DNA of 64,000 nt from Virgibacillus phasianinus (GCF_002216775.1 NZ_CP022315.1:1612001-1676000), one strand, 5' to 3'. Numbered from the stretch's first letter, positions 9,306 through 19,133 are shown. Program-made: numbers and translations. The notes: generated from the sequence alone by a model not told the origin.

Positions 9306-11423
9306 ATGTCGGAAAACGATTTAAAAAATAGAAAGTTGATTAAACTAAGCGTTCAAAATAATACATATACACTTCAAGTGCCTTTTCGTAATGAGTACTT
9401 AGATAGTTATAACTCCTATTATTTCGCATTATCACATAGGTATGGTGAAGAAGTAATAGAAGTCGATTCTTCTATTATATCTGAGGAAGAAGAGTATACA
9501 ATTTTTGAATTATACTTTTCATTTGATTCACATAAAGAACAATTTTCCACTCTTGAGATATGGGATTTGTCTCTATTTAAAGAAAAAGATGGTGAAGTTT
9601 CTAAAGTACGAATAAAAAGTAATTATGATAATTTACGATTTAATACTATCATATTATCTGAAAGAGAAAAGATTTTTTATCCTTTTACAACAAAAAAAGG
9701 TAATGTTTCATTTCGTATTAATGAATACCAATTGTTTTGTAACTTTGATGAGATTAAACTTTCAAATGACAAGCTAGAGTTCTCTGGGCATTTTAATTAT
9801 GCCCCTTTATATCTTACCGATGACTGTACTCTTATTAATTTAGAAGTAATTGTAGTGAATAATTTGGATGATACTGAGATCAAAATTCCTGTTCAAAAAG
9901 ATGAAAGAACTGATCTCTTTGACAAATACAATAAAAATAAAAAACTGTTAGACGCTGGTTTTAAAGGTGAATTTAATTACTTTTCATATATAGTCTTAGA
10001 CAAAAGAAAATATTTTAAATTTTATTTGGAGTTAACCTATGAAAAGGATGGAAAACAACAAACTGTAAGAAGCACACGGGCACGCTGCAATCATAAAAAG
10101 AATCCATCACAGGTCAACTTCCTAAAATATAATAACAAAAAAATGAAAATGAAAATTAAACCAACCAGAAAATCAAAATATTTATCTTTTCAAATTTCAG
10201 AGTATAACGTAAAAAATGAAGTGTATCGAAAATTAAAATCCAATTGGGTCAAAATCAGAAGAGGCAGTACACTGAAAAAGTTATACAAATTAGCTTTTGT
10301 CATTTTAGGGTATTTACCAGTAAAAAGAAAAGTGATTATGTTCGAGAGCTTTTTAGGAAAGCAGTATAGTGATAGCCCCAGGGCAATATATGAATATCTA
10401 TTACAAAATGACCCTTCATATGAAATGTATTGGAGTGTTGATCGTAGGCACATGAGGTCTTTTGATGATAAGGATGTAAATTACGTCCGTCGATTTTCAA
10501 TAAAATGGTTATTGTTGATGGCGCGTGCAGGTTATTGGGTATCAAATAGTCGTTTACCACTTTGGATTCCAAAGCCAAATCATACGATTTATTTACAAAC
10601 ATGGCATGGAACGCCCTTGAAACGTCTGGCGGCTGATATGGATGAAGTTCATATGCCAGGAACTAACACTGTTAAATACAAACAAAACTTTATAAAAGAG
10701 GCAAGCAAATGGGATTATCTTGTATCCCCAAACGCGTACTCAACAGAAATTTTCGAGCGGGCATTCCAATTTAAAAAAACAATGATTGAATCTGGCTACC
10801 CTAGAAATGATTTTCTATTAAATTCAAATAATGAGGAAACAATAAATCAAATTAAACAAAAGGCAAAGCTTCCAAAAGATAAAAAGGTAATATTGTATGC
10901 CCCAACATGGAGAGATAATCAGTTTTATGCAAAAGGTAAATATAAATTCAACCTTATGCTAGATTTAGAACGGTTAAAAGAAGAGTTTAGTAAAGATTAT
11001 ATAGTTATATTAAGACTACATTACCTGGTAGCTGAGAACTTGGACTTGACAGGGTTTGAGGGGTTTGTATATGACCTTTCACATCATGAGGATATCAGGG
11101 AATTGTATCTAATAGCTGATTTATTAATTACAGATTATTCTTCTGTTTTCTTTGACTATGCAAATTTACGGAGACCAATGTTGTTCTTCGTATATGACAT
11201 TGAAGATTATCGGGATAACCTTCGCGGCTTTTATTTTGATTTTGAAGAGAAGGCTCCTGGCCCTTTAGTAAAAACAACGGAAGAGGTCATTTCTTCTATT
11301 AAAAGGTTAGATAAAATTGGTTTTAATCCTTCAGATACTACTGAGGCTTTTTATGAGAAATTTTGTTATCTAGAGGATGGAAATGCTAGTGAAAGGGTCG
11401 TAAAGCAAGTATTTAAAAGGTAA
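9306..11423 (+). CDS. tagF: TagF, poly(glycerol-phosphate) teichoic acid polymerase
   Basis: 705 residues, near B. subtilis TagF (746). The N-terminal 330 residues are a variable beta-rich region. The C-terminal part is the Glyphos_transf domain with QTWHGTPLKRLAADMDEVH near residue 435, ILYAPTWRDNQFY near 530, and LLITDYSSVFFDYANLRRP near 610; the His of TWHG and a second conserved His are catalytic in TagF. It extends the primed linkage unit with glycerol phosphate from CDP-glycerol, supplied by TagD. It has its own promoter and terminator. TagB and TagF are both present, so the main wall polymer is predicted to be poly(glycerol phosphate). Confidence 0.9.
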   Translation: MSENDLKNRKLIKLSVQNNTYTLQVPFRNEYLDSYNSYYFALSHRYGEEVIEVDSSIISEEEEYTIFELYFSFDSHKEQFSTLEIWDLSLFKEKDGEVSKVRIKSNYDNLRFNTIILSEREKIFYPFTTKKGNVSFRINEYQLFCNFDEIKLSNDKLEFSGHFNYAPLYLTDDCTLINLEVIVVNNLDDTEIKIPVQKDERTDLFDKYNKNKKLLDAGFKGEFNYFSYIVLDKRKYFKFYLELTYEKDGKQQTVRSTRARCNHKKNPSQVNFLKYNNKKMKMKIKPTRKSKYLSFQISEYNVKNEVYRKLKSNWVKIRRGSTLKKLYKLAFVILGYLPVKRKVIMFESFLGKQYSDSPRAIYEYLLQNDPSYEMYWSVDRRHMRSFDDKDVNYVRRFSIKWLLLMARAGYWVSNSRLPLWIPKPNHTIYLQTWHGTPLKRLAADMDEVHMPGTNTVKYKQNFIKEASKWDYLVSPNAYSTEIFERAFQFKKTMIESGYPRNDFLLNSNNEETINQIKQKAKLPKDKKVILYAPTWRDNQFYAKGKYKFNLMLDLERLKEEFSKDYIVILRLHYLVAENLDLTGFEGFVYDLSHHEDIRELYLIADLLITDYSSVFFDYANLRRPMLFFVYDIEDYRDNLRGFYFDFEEKAPGPLVKTTEEVISSIKRLDKIGFNPSDTTEAFYEKFCYLEDGNASERVVKQVFKR

Positions 11424-11428
11424 TAATT

Positions 11429-11459
11429 AGGCTTACACCCGAATATTGGGTATAAGCCT
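11429..11459 (+). terminator. Terminator of tagF
   Basis: Twelve-base arms (11429-11440 and 11448-11459) with one mismatch, a 7-base loop and a T-rich tail, starting 5 bases after the tagF stop. Confidence 0.75.
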
Positions 11460-11467
11460 TTAATTTA

Positions 11468-11496
11468 TTGTCTTTTACAAGGGTAGCTTGTATAAT
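11468..11496 (+). promoter_or_regulatory. Candidate sigma-A promoter for tagGH
   Basis: TTGTCT (11468-11473), exactly 17 bases, TATAAT (11491-11496), placed between the tagF terminator and tagG. Confidence 0.65.
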
Positions 11497-11568
11497 TTAG
11501 TAATGTATAAAATCAAGTTCAACTTATTTAACTTATTATTAATATAAAGATTTGAGAGGACCTCTTTT

Positions 11569-12396
11569 ATGAAAGCTGCTATAACGGTAATCAAAGAGCA
11601 GTTAAATCATTTTTATCTTATAAAAAGACTTTCTGCTTATGAAATTAAAAATCAAAACAAAAATAATTATCTTGGAATGGCCTGGGAGGTTATAAACCCA
11701 TCCGTTCAAATACTCATTTATTGGTTTGTATTTGGAGCTCTTAGAGACAGAAATCCAATTGAAATAGTACCTGGAATGGAAGTGCCGTTTATAAATTGGC
11801 TACTTGCGGGATTTATATTGTGGATCTTTTTTTATCAGGCAACGATACAAGGATCTAAGTCTATTTATACTCGGTTACGAATGCTATCGAAAATGAATTT
11901 TCCAATGAGTATCATACCCAATTTTGTTATATTTTCAAAGTTCTATATACATCTGTTTATGCTTATGATAGCCGTAATTATTTTTCAATTAACAGGCTAT
12001 TATGTGAATATATATTATTTTCAACTAGTTTATTTTTTATTTGCTACATTTTGTTTAATATTTTCTATATCGTTAATAACATCTACACTTTCTACCATTA
12101 TAAGGGATGTGCATATGTTTTTAAATTCAACGTTGAGGATGGGGTTATATTTATCAGGTGTTTTGTGGCCAATCACTATTTTACAGGACTTCCCACACTG
12201 GATAACCGTGGTTTTGAAGCTTAATCCACTATATTACTTGATTGAGGGTTATAGGGCTGCCTTATTTGGAACAGAATGGCATGTAATCACACATTGGGAA
12301 TATACGTTATACTTTTGGGCAGTGGTATTAGTATTATTTTATTTTGGGTCGACATTACATGTGAAATTTAGAAGACACTTTATTGATTACTTATAA
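11569..12396 (+). CDS. tagG: Teichoic acid ABC exporter, permease TagG
   Basis: 275 residues, the same length as B. subtilis TagG. It is an ABC-2 type permease with about six membrane helices (clear segments around residues 50-70, 85-110, 125-145, 155-180, 190-210 and 245-265) and the family motif NYLGMAWEVINPSVQIL near residue 30. With TagH it flips undecaprenyl-linked teichoic acid to the outer face of the membrane. TagH follows after 14 bases, so they form an operon. Confidence 0.92.
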   Translation: MKAAITVIKEQLNHFYLIKRLSAYEIKNQNKNNYLGMAWEVINPSVQILIYWFVFGALRDRNPIEIVPGMEVPFINWLLAGFILWIFFYQATIQGSKSIYTRLRMLSKMNFPMSIIPNFVIFSKFYIHLFMLMIAVIIFQLTGYYVNIYYFQLVYFLFATFCLIFSISLITSTLSTIIRDVHMFLNSTLRMGLYLSGVLWPITILQDFPHWITVVLKLNPLYYLIEGYRAALFGTEWHVITHWEYTLYFWAVVLVLFYFGSTLHVKFRRHFIDYL

Positions 12397-12410
12397 AGGC
12401 TTGTGATGAT

Positions 12411-13724
12411 ATGGAAAAATCGATAGTTGTTAGTAATATTAAGAAAAAATATAAATTATATAATGGAACCAAGGAAAGATTATTAGACTTAATAACACCC
12501 AATAATTATGGCAAGGACTTTTATGCCTTAAGAGGTGTAAGTTTTGAAGCCGAAAAAGGGGATGTTATTGGTTTTGTTGGTATTAATGGATCCGGTAAAT
12601 CAACACTTTCCAATATTATCGCAGGTATTGTTCCAGAAAGTTCAGGAAATGTTGAAACAAATGGACAAGTTTCATTAATTGCTGTGGCTTCTGGCCTTAA
12701 AGGTGAATTGACTGGACGGGATAATATTGAACTTAAATGTTTAATGTTGGGTTTAAATAGTGATGAGATAAAAGAATTAGAGCCGGAAATAATTGAGTTC
12801 TCAGAACTAGGTGAGTTTATTGATCAGCCTGTAAAATCATATTCAAGTGGTATGAAATCAAGGCTTGGTTTTGCAATTTCGGTAAACATTGATCCCGATA
12901 TATTAATTATTGATGAAGCTCTTTCGGTTGGTGATAAAGCATTTGCAGAAAAAAGCTTAAGCAAAATGAAAGAGTTTAAGGAAAAAGGAAAGACGATGAT
13001 TTTTGTTAGTCATTCAATTGGACAGATGAAACAATTCTGCCAAAAGATTTTATGGTTGGAATACGGAATGGTTAAAGAATTTGGATTGGTAGAGGAAGTA
13101 ATACCAAAATATGAAACATTTTTAAAACGATGGCAAAAAATGTCCAAGCGGGAACGAGGGGATTATAGGAAGTATTCAATACAACATGATCGAACTTCTA
13201 TGGATACTTTAATGAATAGTGAAGGGGAAACAGAACTTGACGTTGATTCTAGCCGGCAAATACGGCCAATTAGCATGATAGTTCATATCAATGGGGGCCA
13301 GTCATATATTTACTCTGATCCTTTTAATCCAATGAATACAGCATCGTCGGAAGAATATAAGCATTGTGCTTATTATGTTAAAAGGGAAATGAAATACAGT
13401 GGGGAATTATTTTTCTTATTAAGCGCCTACCCAAGTGCAGAAAAAGGCGTTATAGGCTGGATGAAAGCATCAGATGTTTCTAGCCTTAACCATGTTGCAA
13501 TAGACGAGGACAAAAAAACCTTTTATTTAATAGGAACTGGATCAGGGTTTAATTGCCCTTGGGGTGGTAAAAAAAACTATGTTGATTCTGATTTACGGCC
13601 ATTTGAAAATCGTAAATTTGCAGTTATTAAAACAGATAAGGTTGGAAATAACTTATGGTATTTTGGGACATTAAATGGTAAAGAAATGTGGATTCATCAT
13701 AATTTTTTAAAAGCGCACCAATAG
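12411..13724 (+). CDS. tagH: Teichoic acid ABC exporter, ATPase TagH with C-terminal GW-repeat unit
   Basis: 437 residues. The ATPase domain (about 1-240) has Walker A GINGSGKST, signature YSSGMKSRLGF and Walker B DILIIDEALS. After a charged linker, residues about 285-437 form one GW-repeat unit with the same landmarks as the autolysin repeats: a YYVKREM/YYIKEQA-like turn, GVIGWMKASDVS, KTFYLIGTGSGF, PWGGKKN, VGNNLWYFGTLNGK and a final WIHHNFL. S. aureus TarH lacks such a tail; the longer B. subtilis TagH also has a C-terminal extension. I see no membrane helix between ATPase and tail, so the tail is predicted to stay in the cytoplasm, where it could contact the teichoic acid substrate. That role is inference. 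Confidence 0.9.
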   Translation: MEKSIVVSNIKKKYKLYNGTKERLLDLITPNNYGKDFYALRGVSFEAEKGDVIGFVGINGSGKSTLSNIIAGIVPESSGNVETNGQVSLIAVASGLKGELTGRDNIELKCLMLGLNSDEIKELEPEIIEFSELGEFIDQPVKSYSSGMKSRLGFAISVNIDPDILIIDEALSVGDKAFAEKSLSKMKEFKEKGKTMIFVSHSIGQMKQFCQKILWLEYGMVKEFGLVEEVIPKYETFLKRWQKMSKRERGDYRKYSIQHDRTSMDTLMNSEGETELDVDSSRQIRPISMIVHINGGQSYIYSDPFNPMNTASSEEYKHCAYYVKREMKYSGELFFLLSAYPSAEKGVIGWMKASDVSSLNHVAIDEDKKTFYLIGTGSGFNCPWGGKKNYVDSDLRPFENRKFAVIKTDKVGNNLWYFGTLNGKEMWIHHNFLKAHQ

Positions 13725-13794
13725 CACTTTTGATGTAACTTGAATTATTTCAATAAGGCTATAAATAAGCACAATTAAAAAATGGAGGGATTTG

Positions 13795-15168
13795 GTGAAG
13801 AAAAAGGTTATAACGTGTCTTTGTACAATGGCTCTAATAGTTATATTTCCAATATTAACTTCTGCTGAAAGTTTTGGTCCGGATGAATGGAATCAATACC
13901 GTTTAAAAAGTGACAAAAATGCAGTATTTAATAATGATTCGGAACCATTAAATTCACAAACATATCAAACTAAGGATCAAATACGAGCCACGCCAGTAGT
14001 AGTTGGAAATAAGTTATTTGTGGGTAATCATAATACCGGTGACTTATTTGCGTTTGATGTTCGAACCGGTGAAGAATTATGGCACAGCCAAGCGCCGAAT
14101 TGGGTTCACTCGGAAATGATTTACCATGATGGAAAAGTATTTGTAGGGTTTGGTAACCGCTATTTCCAGGAAAACGGAATTCGAGGGACAGAAGAAAGCG
14201 GGGTTATGGCATTAGATGCTGAAGACGGAGAAGTCCTTTGGAAATTCAACACTGAAGGTGAGGTCATGCCAACGCCAGCCTATTATGATGGTTCTGTCTA
14301 TATAGTTACAGGGGATCGGCATTTATATAAGCTAAACCCTGAAAACGGTGAACTCCTACATAAGGAGGATATTGGTTCAACTGTAAGCATGTCTGCGCCG
14401 AATATATATGAAGATACAATATATTTTGGTGGAAGTGGACCTCTCCCATATACGTTTTCAGCATATAATTTACAGACAGATGAAATTAAATGGCAAACGG
14501 AATTTCCAGATGTATTTTCGGGACTCGATGACGTTCCCCCGGCTATTGCAAACGGTATAATTGTCACTACTGCCTTAGAAAAAGCTGATGACGGTGAAAA
14601 CCCTGAACATTTTATGTATGCAATGGATGTTGAATCTGGAGAAATTCTTTGGAAAGAAAGCCTAGGGGTAGGGGAAATGGTAAAGAACAATAAATCTGGA
14701 GCCCCCATGATCTATGAAGACAAAGTTTTCGTAGGTAGCCCAATAACTAAAACATTCTACGCATATGATTTAAAGACTGGTGAAAAGTTATGGCAATTCG
14801 AAAATGAAGTGATGAAAGCACCGCCAGTAGCCCAAGACGGAGTTGTATATTTTGCAAATACTAAGGGTTACGTTATTGCACTAGATGCGGAGACAGGGGA
14901 ACTAACCGGGAAAAAGAAATTAAACGGTAAACTTTCTCCTTCTGGCCCAATAATCATAAATGACACCATGTTTATTGGCAGTCAGGATTCTAACGTCTAT
15001 GCTTTTCCACTGACAGATTTTACGCAAACCAGCTCGGAAAAGAATACACAAAATGCCAGTAAGGATGACAGTGGTAATGGAACAAGTTACATAATCATTG
15101 GTATACTGGCAGTAATATTAATCGTTTTAATAGCTTTAATGCTTAGAAAAAGAAGTAGGAAAAGATAA
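13795..15168 (+). CDS. Membrane-anchored extracellular PQQ-type beta-propeller protein
   Basis: A GTG start at 13795 is chosen over the in-frame TTG at 13792 because GGAGGG ends at 13789. The protein has a signal peptide (about residues 1-25, ending LTSAES), then at least six PQQ/BamB-like propeller blades, each with an acidic turn and Trp or similar: FDVRTGEELW, LDAEDGEVLWKF, LNPENGELL, MDVESGEILW, YDLKTGEKLWQF, LDAETGEL. A Ser/Asn-rich stretch, one C-terminal membrane helix (about 430-450) and a basic tail follow, so the propeller faces outside. No catalytic residues can be named; such proteins serve as scaffolds or ligand binders. It lies downstream of tagGH without a clear terminator between, so a wall-assembly role is possible but unproven. 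Confidence 0.75.
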   Translation: MKKKVITCLCTMALIVIFPILTSAESFGPDEWNQYRLKSDKNAVFNNDSEPLNSQTYQTKDQIRATPVVVGNKLFVGNHNTGDLFAFDVRTGEELWHSQAPNWVHSEMIYHDGKVFVGFGNRYFQENGIRGTEESGVMALDAEDGEVLWKFNTEGEVMPTPAYYDGSVYIVTGDRHLYKLNPENGELLHKEDIGSTVSMSAPNIYEDTIYFGGSGPLPYTFSAYNLQTDEIKWQTEFPDVFSGLDDVPPAIANGIIVTTALEKADDGENPEHFMYAMDVESGEILWKESLGVGEMVKNNKSGAPMIYEDKVFVGSPITKTFYAYDLKTGEKLWQFENEVMKAPPVAQDGVVYFANTKGYVIALDAETGELTGKKKLNGKLSPSGPIIINDTMFIGSQDSNVYAFPLTDFTQTSSEKNTQNASKDDSGNGTSYIIIGILAVILIVLIALMLRKRSRKR

Positions 15169-15184
15169 CTAGAAATGAATACAA

Positions 15185-15230
15185 ACAAATCTAAAGACCA
15201 ATTCTATTTAGGATTGGTCCTTAGATTTGT
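15185..15230 (+). terminator. Strong terminator after the propeller gene
   Basis: Eighteen-base arms (15185-15202 and 15213-15230) pair with one mismatch around a 10-base loop. It separates the wall cluster from the lipid genes. Confidence 0.85.
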
Positions 15231-15412
15231 ATCAAATAATTTTTTAACTCTTTCCTCAATCTTAACAAACCCCAATGAATCTCCCACTACCCTAAAAAAC
15301 CAAATTGCCAAAATAACATCGAAAACCCCCTTATGATAAAATAAAAGATATACAGTAAGATTGAATACTTAAACAAATATAAAAATAAATCATAGCGAAA
15401 GGAAGAATAAGC

Positions 15413-16642
15413 TTGAAACGAAGGGTTGTTGTAACCGGAACGGGTGCTTGTTCACCATTGGGAAATGATGTGGAAACCCTTTGGGATAGCATAAAGAAGG
15501 GAAAATCCGGCATTAAGCGGCTGGAATCCGAGGAATATAAGGACATCAATACGAAAATTGCAGGTTCTATTGAAGATTTTCCTGGTGAAAAGTACCTTGC
15601 ATCGAAGGAAATGAAAAAGTATGATTTGTTCACGCAATATGGGTATGCTGCTGCAATGCAAGCGCTGGAACAGTCAAAGATTGATTTGGATGCGGTGGAT
15701 AAGGATCGTGTTGGGGTTTATATCGGCTCCGGGGCTGGGGGTCTGCATACGCTATTAGAAAATCACCAAATAATGTTGGAAAAGGGAGCGAAGCGGGTGT
15801 CCCCGTTCTTAATTCCAATGTCGATAAATAATATGGTTTCAGGATTAATTGCGATTAAAACAGGCTTTCGTGGGCCAAGTTTTGCGGCGGTTTCTGCGTG
15901 TGCAACGAGCAATCATGCGATTGGAGAAGCCTATTTAAATATTGCCCATGGCTACTCTGACGCTATTTTAGCCGGCGGAGCAGAGGCGCCCATTACACCG
16001 CTTTATTTTGCTGGCTTTGCGAAAATGCGTGCAATGTCAACGAGAAATGATACTCCTGAAACAGCGTCACGTCCGTTTGATCTTGATCGGGATGGGTTTG
16101 TTATGTCCGAGGGAGCAGGTGTGTTATTTCTGGAAGAATATGAACATGCGAAAAAACGTGGTGCCCCTATACTGGGTGAAATCATCGGTTACGGAAGCAC
16201 AACGGATGCGTATCATATTACTGCACCGGATTACCAGGGAGCAGCGAAAGCAATGAAGCTGGCAATCGATCGTGCGGAAATTCAACCGGAAGACGTAGAT
16301 TATATCAACCCCCATGGGACAAGCACTCCAGCGGGCGACATTTCTGAATCAAAAGCGATTAAAGATACTTTCGGCGAGTATGGATACCGCCTTAAAGTCA
16401 GTTCCACCAAATCCATGACAGGTCACATGTTTGGAGCAGCAGGTGCTGTCGAAGCCATTATTACCTTAAAAAGTATGGCAGAAAATGTTTTCCCGCCAAC
16501 GATTAACTTGGAAAATCCCGATTCGGAATGTGATTTGGATTATGTAGGGAATAAGGCAGTGGAAGGTGACATGAATATTGCCCTTTCCAATGGGTTTGGC
16601 TTCGGTGGGCATAATGCTGTGATTGCCTTCAAAAAATGCTGA
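15413..16642 (+). CDS. Beta-ketoacyl-ACP synthase II (FabF-like)
   Basis: 409 residues with a TTG start preceded by GAAAGGAAG. The condensing-enzyme triad is complete: Cys in SACATSNHAIG (near residue 163), His in NPHGTSTPAGD (near 300) and His in SMTGHMFGAAG (near 337). It would elongate acyl-ACP with malonyl-ACP. It is not next to fabH, acpP or other core fatty-acid genes but is followed by an acyl-CoA ligase and a thioesterase, so it may be an accessory synthase for a special acyl chain rather than the housekeeping FabF. The spacing of 56 bases to the next gene fits an operon. Confidence 0.85.
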   Translation: MKRRVVVTGTGACSPLGNDVETLWDSIKKGKSGIKRLESEEYKDINTKIAGSIEDFPGEKYLASKEMKKYDLFTQYGYAAAMQALEQSKIDLDAVDKDRVGVYIGSGAGGLHTLLENHQIMLEKGAKRVSPFLIPMSINNMVSGLIAIKTGFRGPSFAAVSACATSNHAIGEAYLNIAHGYSDAILAGGAEAPITPLYFAGFAKMRAMSTRNDTPETASRPFDLDRDGFVMSEGAGVLFLEEYEHAKKRGAPILGEIIGYGSTTDAYHITAPDYQGAAKAMKLAIDRAEIQPEDVDYINPHGTSTPAGDISESKAIKDTFGEYGYRLKVSSTKSMTGHMFGAAGAVEAIITLKSMAENVFPPTINLENPDSECDLDYVGNKAVEGDMNIALSNGFGFGGHNAVIAFKKC

Positions 16643-16698
16643 TTTGAGTGTGATAAATCATTTTTGACTATTTAATATAGTAATCAAGGGGGAAAATA

Positions 16699-18438
16699 AT
16701 GTCTGCAACAAAGAATCAAACGACTCTGAGTGTATCAGAAAGACGAAAAGCTTTGGAAGACCGCTTTCCGGAATGGCCGCGAGATACAATTGCCAGTCAC
16801 TTTTTAAAAGCATATAGGCAATATAAAGATAGACCATATATTTACATTAATAATAAAGAAATTACATATGGCGAGGTCTGGGAAAGGGCAATTCAATATG
16901 CGAAAGCATTCATAAAACTTGGGATGAAACGAAGAGACCATATGGCAGTTTTAATGAATAATGATTCCGATTATCCATCATTGATGATTGCCTCCTCCTT
17001 AGTTGGGGCAGTATTTATTCCGATTAATGCCATGCTTACGAAAGATGAACTGAGTTATATCGTTTCTCAGTCAGACACACAGTTTCTAATTTTGCAGCAA
17101 ACGATAAAGGATAAACACCATGGTGAAGTAATTTCGGAATTAATGGATGAAGCCGAATTTCAAAAAAATAGTAAATTAGAGCAGGTTATTTGTTTGGAAA
17201 GTGACAGAAATGAATTAGTGGATGACCGTTTTCTGCCGGTGGATGAGTTTATGAAGGGGGCAGATTCGGTTTCCGATGAGGAATTTGAACAAAGGTGGGG
17301 TGAATCCTGCTATCCGGATGAAGTTGCGATCATTATGTACACATCCGGTTCTACTGGAAGCCCTAAAGGTGTCATGCTGACGGATAATATGCTGCTTCGC
17401 TGTGGTTATGGTACGTGTTTAAGCAGAGCGATTGAGGATGGACGGGTTACGTTTGCGCCACTGCCATTTTATCACTGCTTTGCCATTATTGAGGCGATTT
17501 TTGCGATGTCCTTTGTTGGTGGATCGTTCATATCAGCACTTGGAGCATCTCCACTCCTTTCCTTACAATTAATGGAGAAATACAAAGCTAATGATTATCT
17601 TTGTGTACCTTCTACATTGGTTCCGTTATTGAATCATCCGCGTGTTGCTGAATTTGATTTATCTAATCTTTTTGCCATGTGGTGTGGTGCGGCACCAGCT
17701 CCAGTCTCTGTATGGAAAAAGGCAGTGGACGTGCTTGGTTTAACGGAAATAATTACTGGCTACGGACAAACTGAGTTAGCATCATCAGGGGTCACAACGG
17801 AAATTGGTGATTCACTGGAACGCATTTCCTCACGGGTTGGTCGCCCGAAACTTAATGGGGTCAGTGGTATTCCGGAATTTAACGACAGTGCAGTTCAGTA
17901 TAAAACAATCGATCGGGATACTGGGGTGAATTTGCCTGCAGGTTCTGTTGGCGAACTTGCTGTCAGGGGTGCTACGGTTACGCATGGCTATTATAAAAAG
18001 CTGGAAGAAACTGCAAAAACCATTGATAAAGATGGATGGCTGCGTACAGGGGACGTTGGAAAAATTGATGAAAACGGGTATATCCAGGTTCTTGGCAGAA
18101 GTAAAGAGATGTACAAGGTGTCCGGAGAACTGGTGTCTCCCCGTGAGGTGGAAATTGTAATCTCGCAGCATCCAGCGGTCAATCAGATAAGCGTTATTGG
18201 TGTGCCAAATGCCTTAACAACGGAAATAGGCGCTGGTTTCGTTGAACTTAAACAGGGTGAATCCTGTAAACGAAAGGATATTATTGATTGGTGTTCAACT
18301 CGTCTCGCCCGCTTTAAAATTCCGCGTTATATTTGGTTTGTTGACTCTTCCGAGTGGCCAATGACGAGTACAGGAAAGGTGCAGAAATTCCGTTTAGCTG
18401 AAATAGCGGAAGAAAAGCTGTCCTGGAAAAATGACTGA
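16699..18438 (+). CDS. Class I adenylate-forming enzyme, acyl-CoA synthetase-like
   Basis: 579 residues of the ANL superfamily. The ATP-binding loop is MYTSGSTGSPKG (near residue 214), followed by TGYGQTE (near 353), GWLRTGDVG (near 447) and the C-terminal catalytic Lys motif STGKVQKFRL (near 560). It should activate a carboxylic acid with ATP and load it on CoA or another thiol. The substrate cannot be read from the sequence; medium- or long-chain fatty acid is likely given FabF and thioesterase neighbours. A good AAGGGGG site lies before the ATG. Confidence 0.85.
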   Translation: MSATKNQTTLSVSERRKALEDRFPEWPRDTIASHFLKAYRQYKDRPYIYINNKEITYGEVWERAIQYAKAFIKLGMKRRDHMAVLMNNDSDYPSLMIASSLVGAVFIPINAMLTKDELSYIVSQSDTQFLILQQTIKDKHHGEVISELMDEAEFQKNSKLEQVICLESDRNELVDDRFLPVDEFMKGADSVSDEEFEQRWGESCYPDEVAIIMYTSGSTGSPKGVMLTDNMLLRCGYGTCLSRAIEDGRVTFAPLPFYHCFAIIEAIFAMSFVGGSFISALGASPLLSLQLMEKYKANDYLCVPSTLVPLLNHPRVAEFDLSNLFAMWCGAAPAPVSVWKKAVDVLGLTEIITGYGQTELASSGVTTEIGDSLERISSRVGRPKLNGVSGIPEFNDSAVQYKTIDRDTGVNLPAGSVGELAVRGATVTHGYYKKLEETAKTIDKDGWLRTGDVGKIDENGYIQVLGRSKEMYKVSGELVSPREVEIVISQHPAVNQISVIGVPNALTTEIGAGFVELKQGESCKRKDIIDWCSTRLARFKIPRYIWFVDSSEWPMTSTGKVQKFRLAEIAEEKLSWKND

Positions 18439-18523
18439 TTACCTTTTGAACAAATAAGAAAGCGTAGTAGCGTGAGTGCAATTAAGATTTGGCGAAATGC
18501 TGAATTTTCGAGGAGGAATTATA

Positions 18524-18994
18524 ATGACGGAGTCCTGGCATCAGGAAAAGATGCGTGTCCAATATAAAGATACAGACCAAATGGGAATTGTGCATCATGG
18601 TAATTATGTAACATGGTTCGAAGTTGGCCGTACCGAGTGGATGCGCCATTATGGTATGGCTTATAGCAAGATGGAAGCGTCAGGTCTGCTTCTTCCGGTA
18701 TTAGATGTAAACGTTACGTATAAAAAACCGGCCCGGTATGACGACTGTATCGCTATCTTTACGAAAATAGCCAGCTATTCCCCAGTGCGTTTAGAGTTTG
18801 AATATGAAGCGAGAAGAATTGGCGAAGAGGAATTTAAACAGGACGGGGAACAAGAAGTCGTTGAACCTGTGGGAGAACTACTTGCTAAAGGTTCGACCAT
18901 GCATATGTGGGTAAACCCGGAATGGAAACCAGCCCGGATCAATAGAGTTGCCCAAGAGGTTTATGCGATTCTTCAAAATCAAGGTAAAAATTAG
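18524..18994 (+). CDS. 4HBT/YbgC-type acyl-CoA thioesterase
   Basis: 156 residues of hot-dog fold. The start at 18524 is preferred over the upstream in-frame start at 18476 because AGGAGG (18511-18516) sits 7 bases before it. The active-site signature is YKDTDQMGIVHHGNY at about residues 14-28, with the Asp typical of the YbgC/4-hydroxybenzoyl-CoA thioesterase group, followed by WFEVGRTEWMR. It would hydrolyse acyl-CoA or acyl-ACP. As the third gene of the run it may release the product of the synthase or recycle CoA. Confidence 0.85.
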   Translation: MTESWHQEKMRVQYKDTDQMGIVHHGNYVTWFEVGRTEWMRHYGMAYSKMEASGLLLPVLDVNVTYKKPARYDDCIAIFTKIASYSPVRLEFEYEARRIGEEEFKQDGEQEVVEPVGELLAKGSTMHMWVNPEWKPARINRVAQEVYAILQNQGKN

Positions 18995-19032
18995 GTTCCT
19001 TGGACGAGCAATAAGATTCGTTTTAATAAGTT

Positions 19033-19077
19033 AAGATCCTCGTAAATGTTGTTATAATCTGCATTTACGGGGATCTT
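19033..19077 (+). terminator. Terminator after the thioesterase gene
   Basis: Sixteen-base arms (19033-19048 and 19062-19077) with one wobble pair, a 13-base loop and a T run. Confidence 0.88.
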
Positions 19078-19133
19078 TTTGTTTTGTTTAGATTAATAAA
19101 CAGTTTATTTAATATGAAATATCAAAAAATTCC

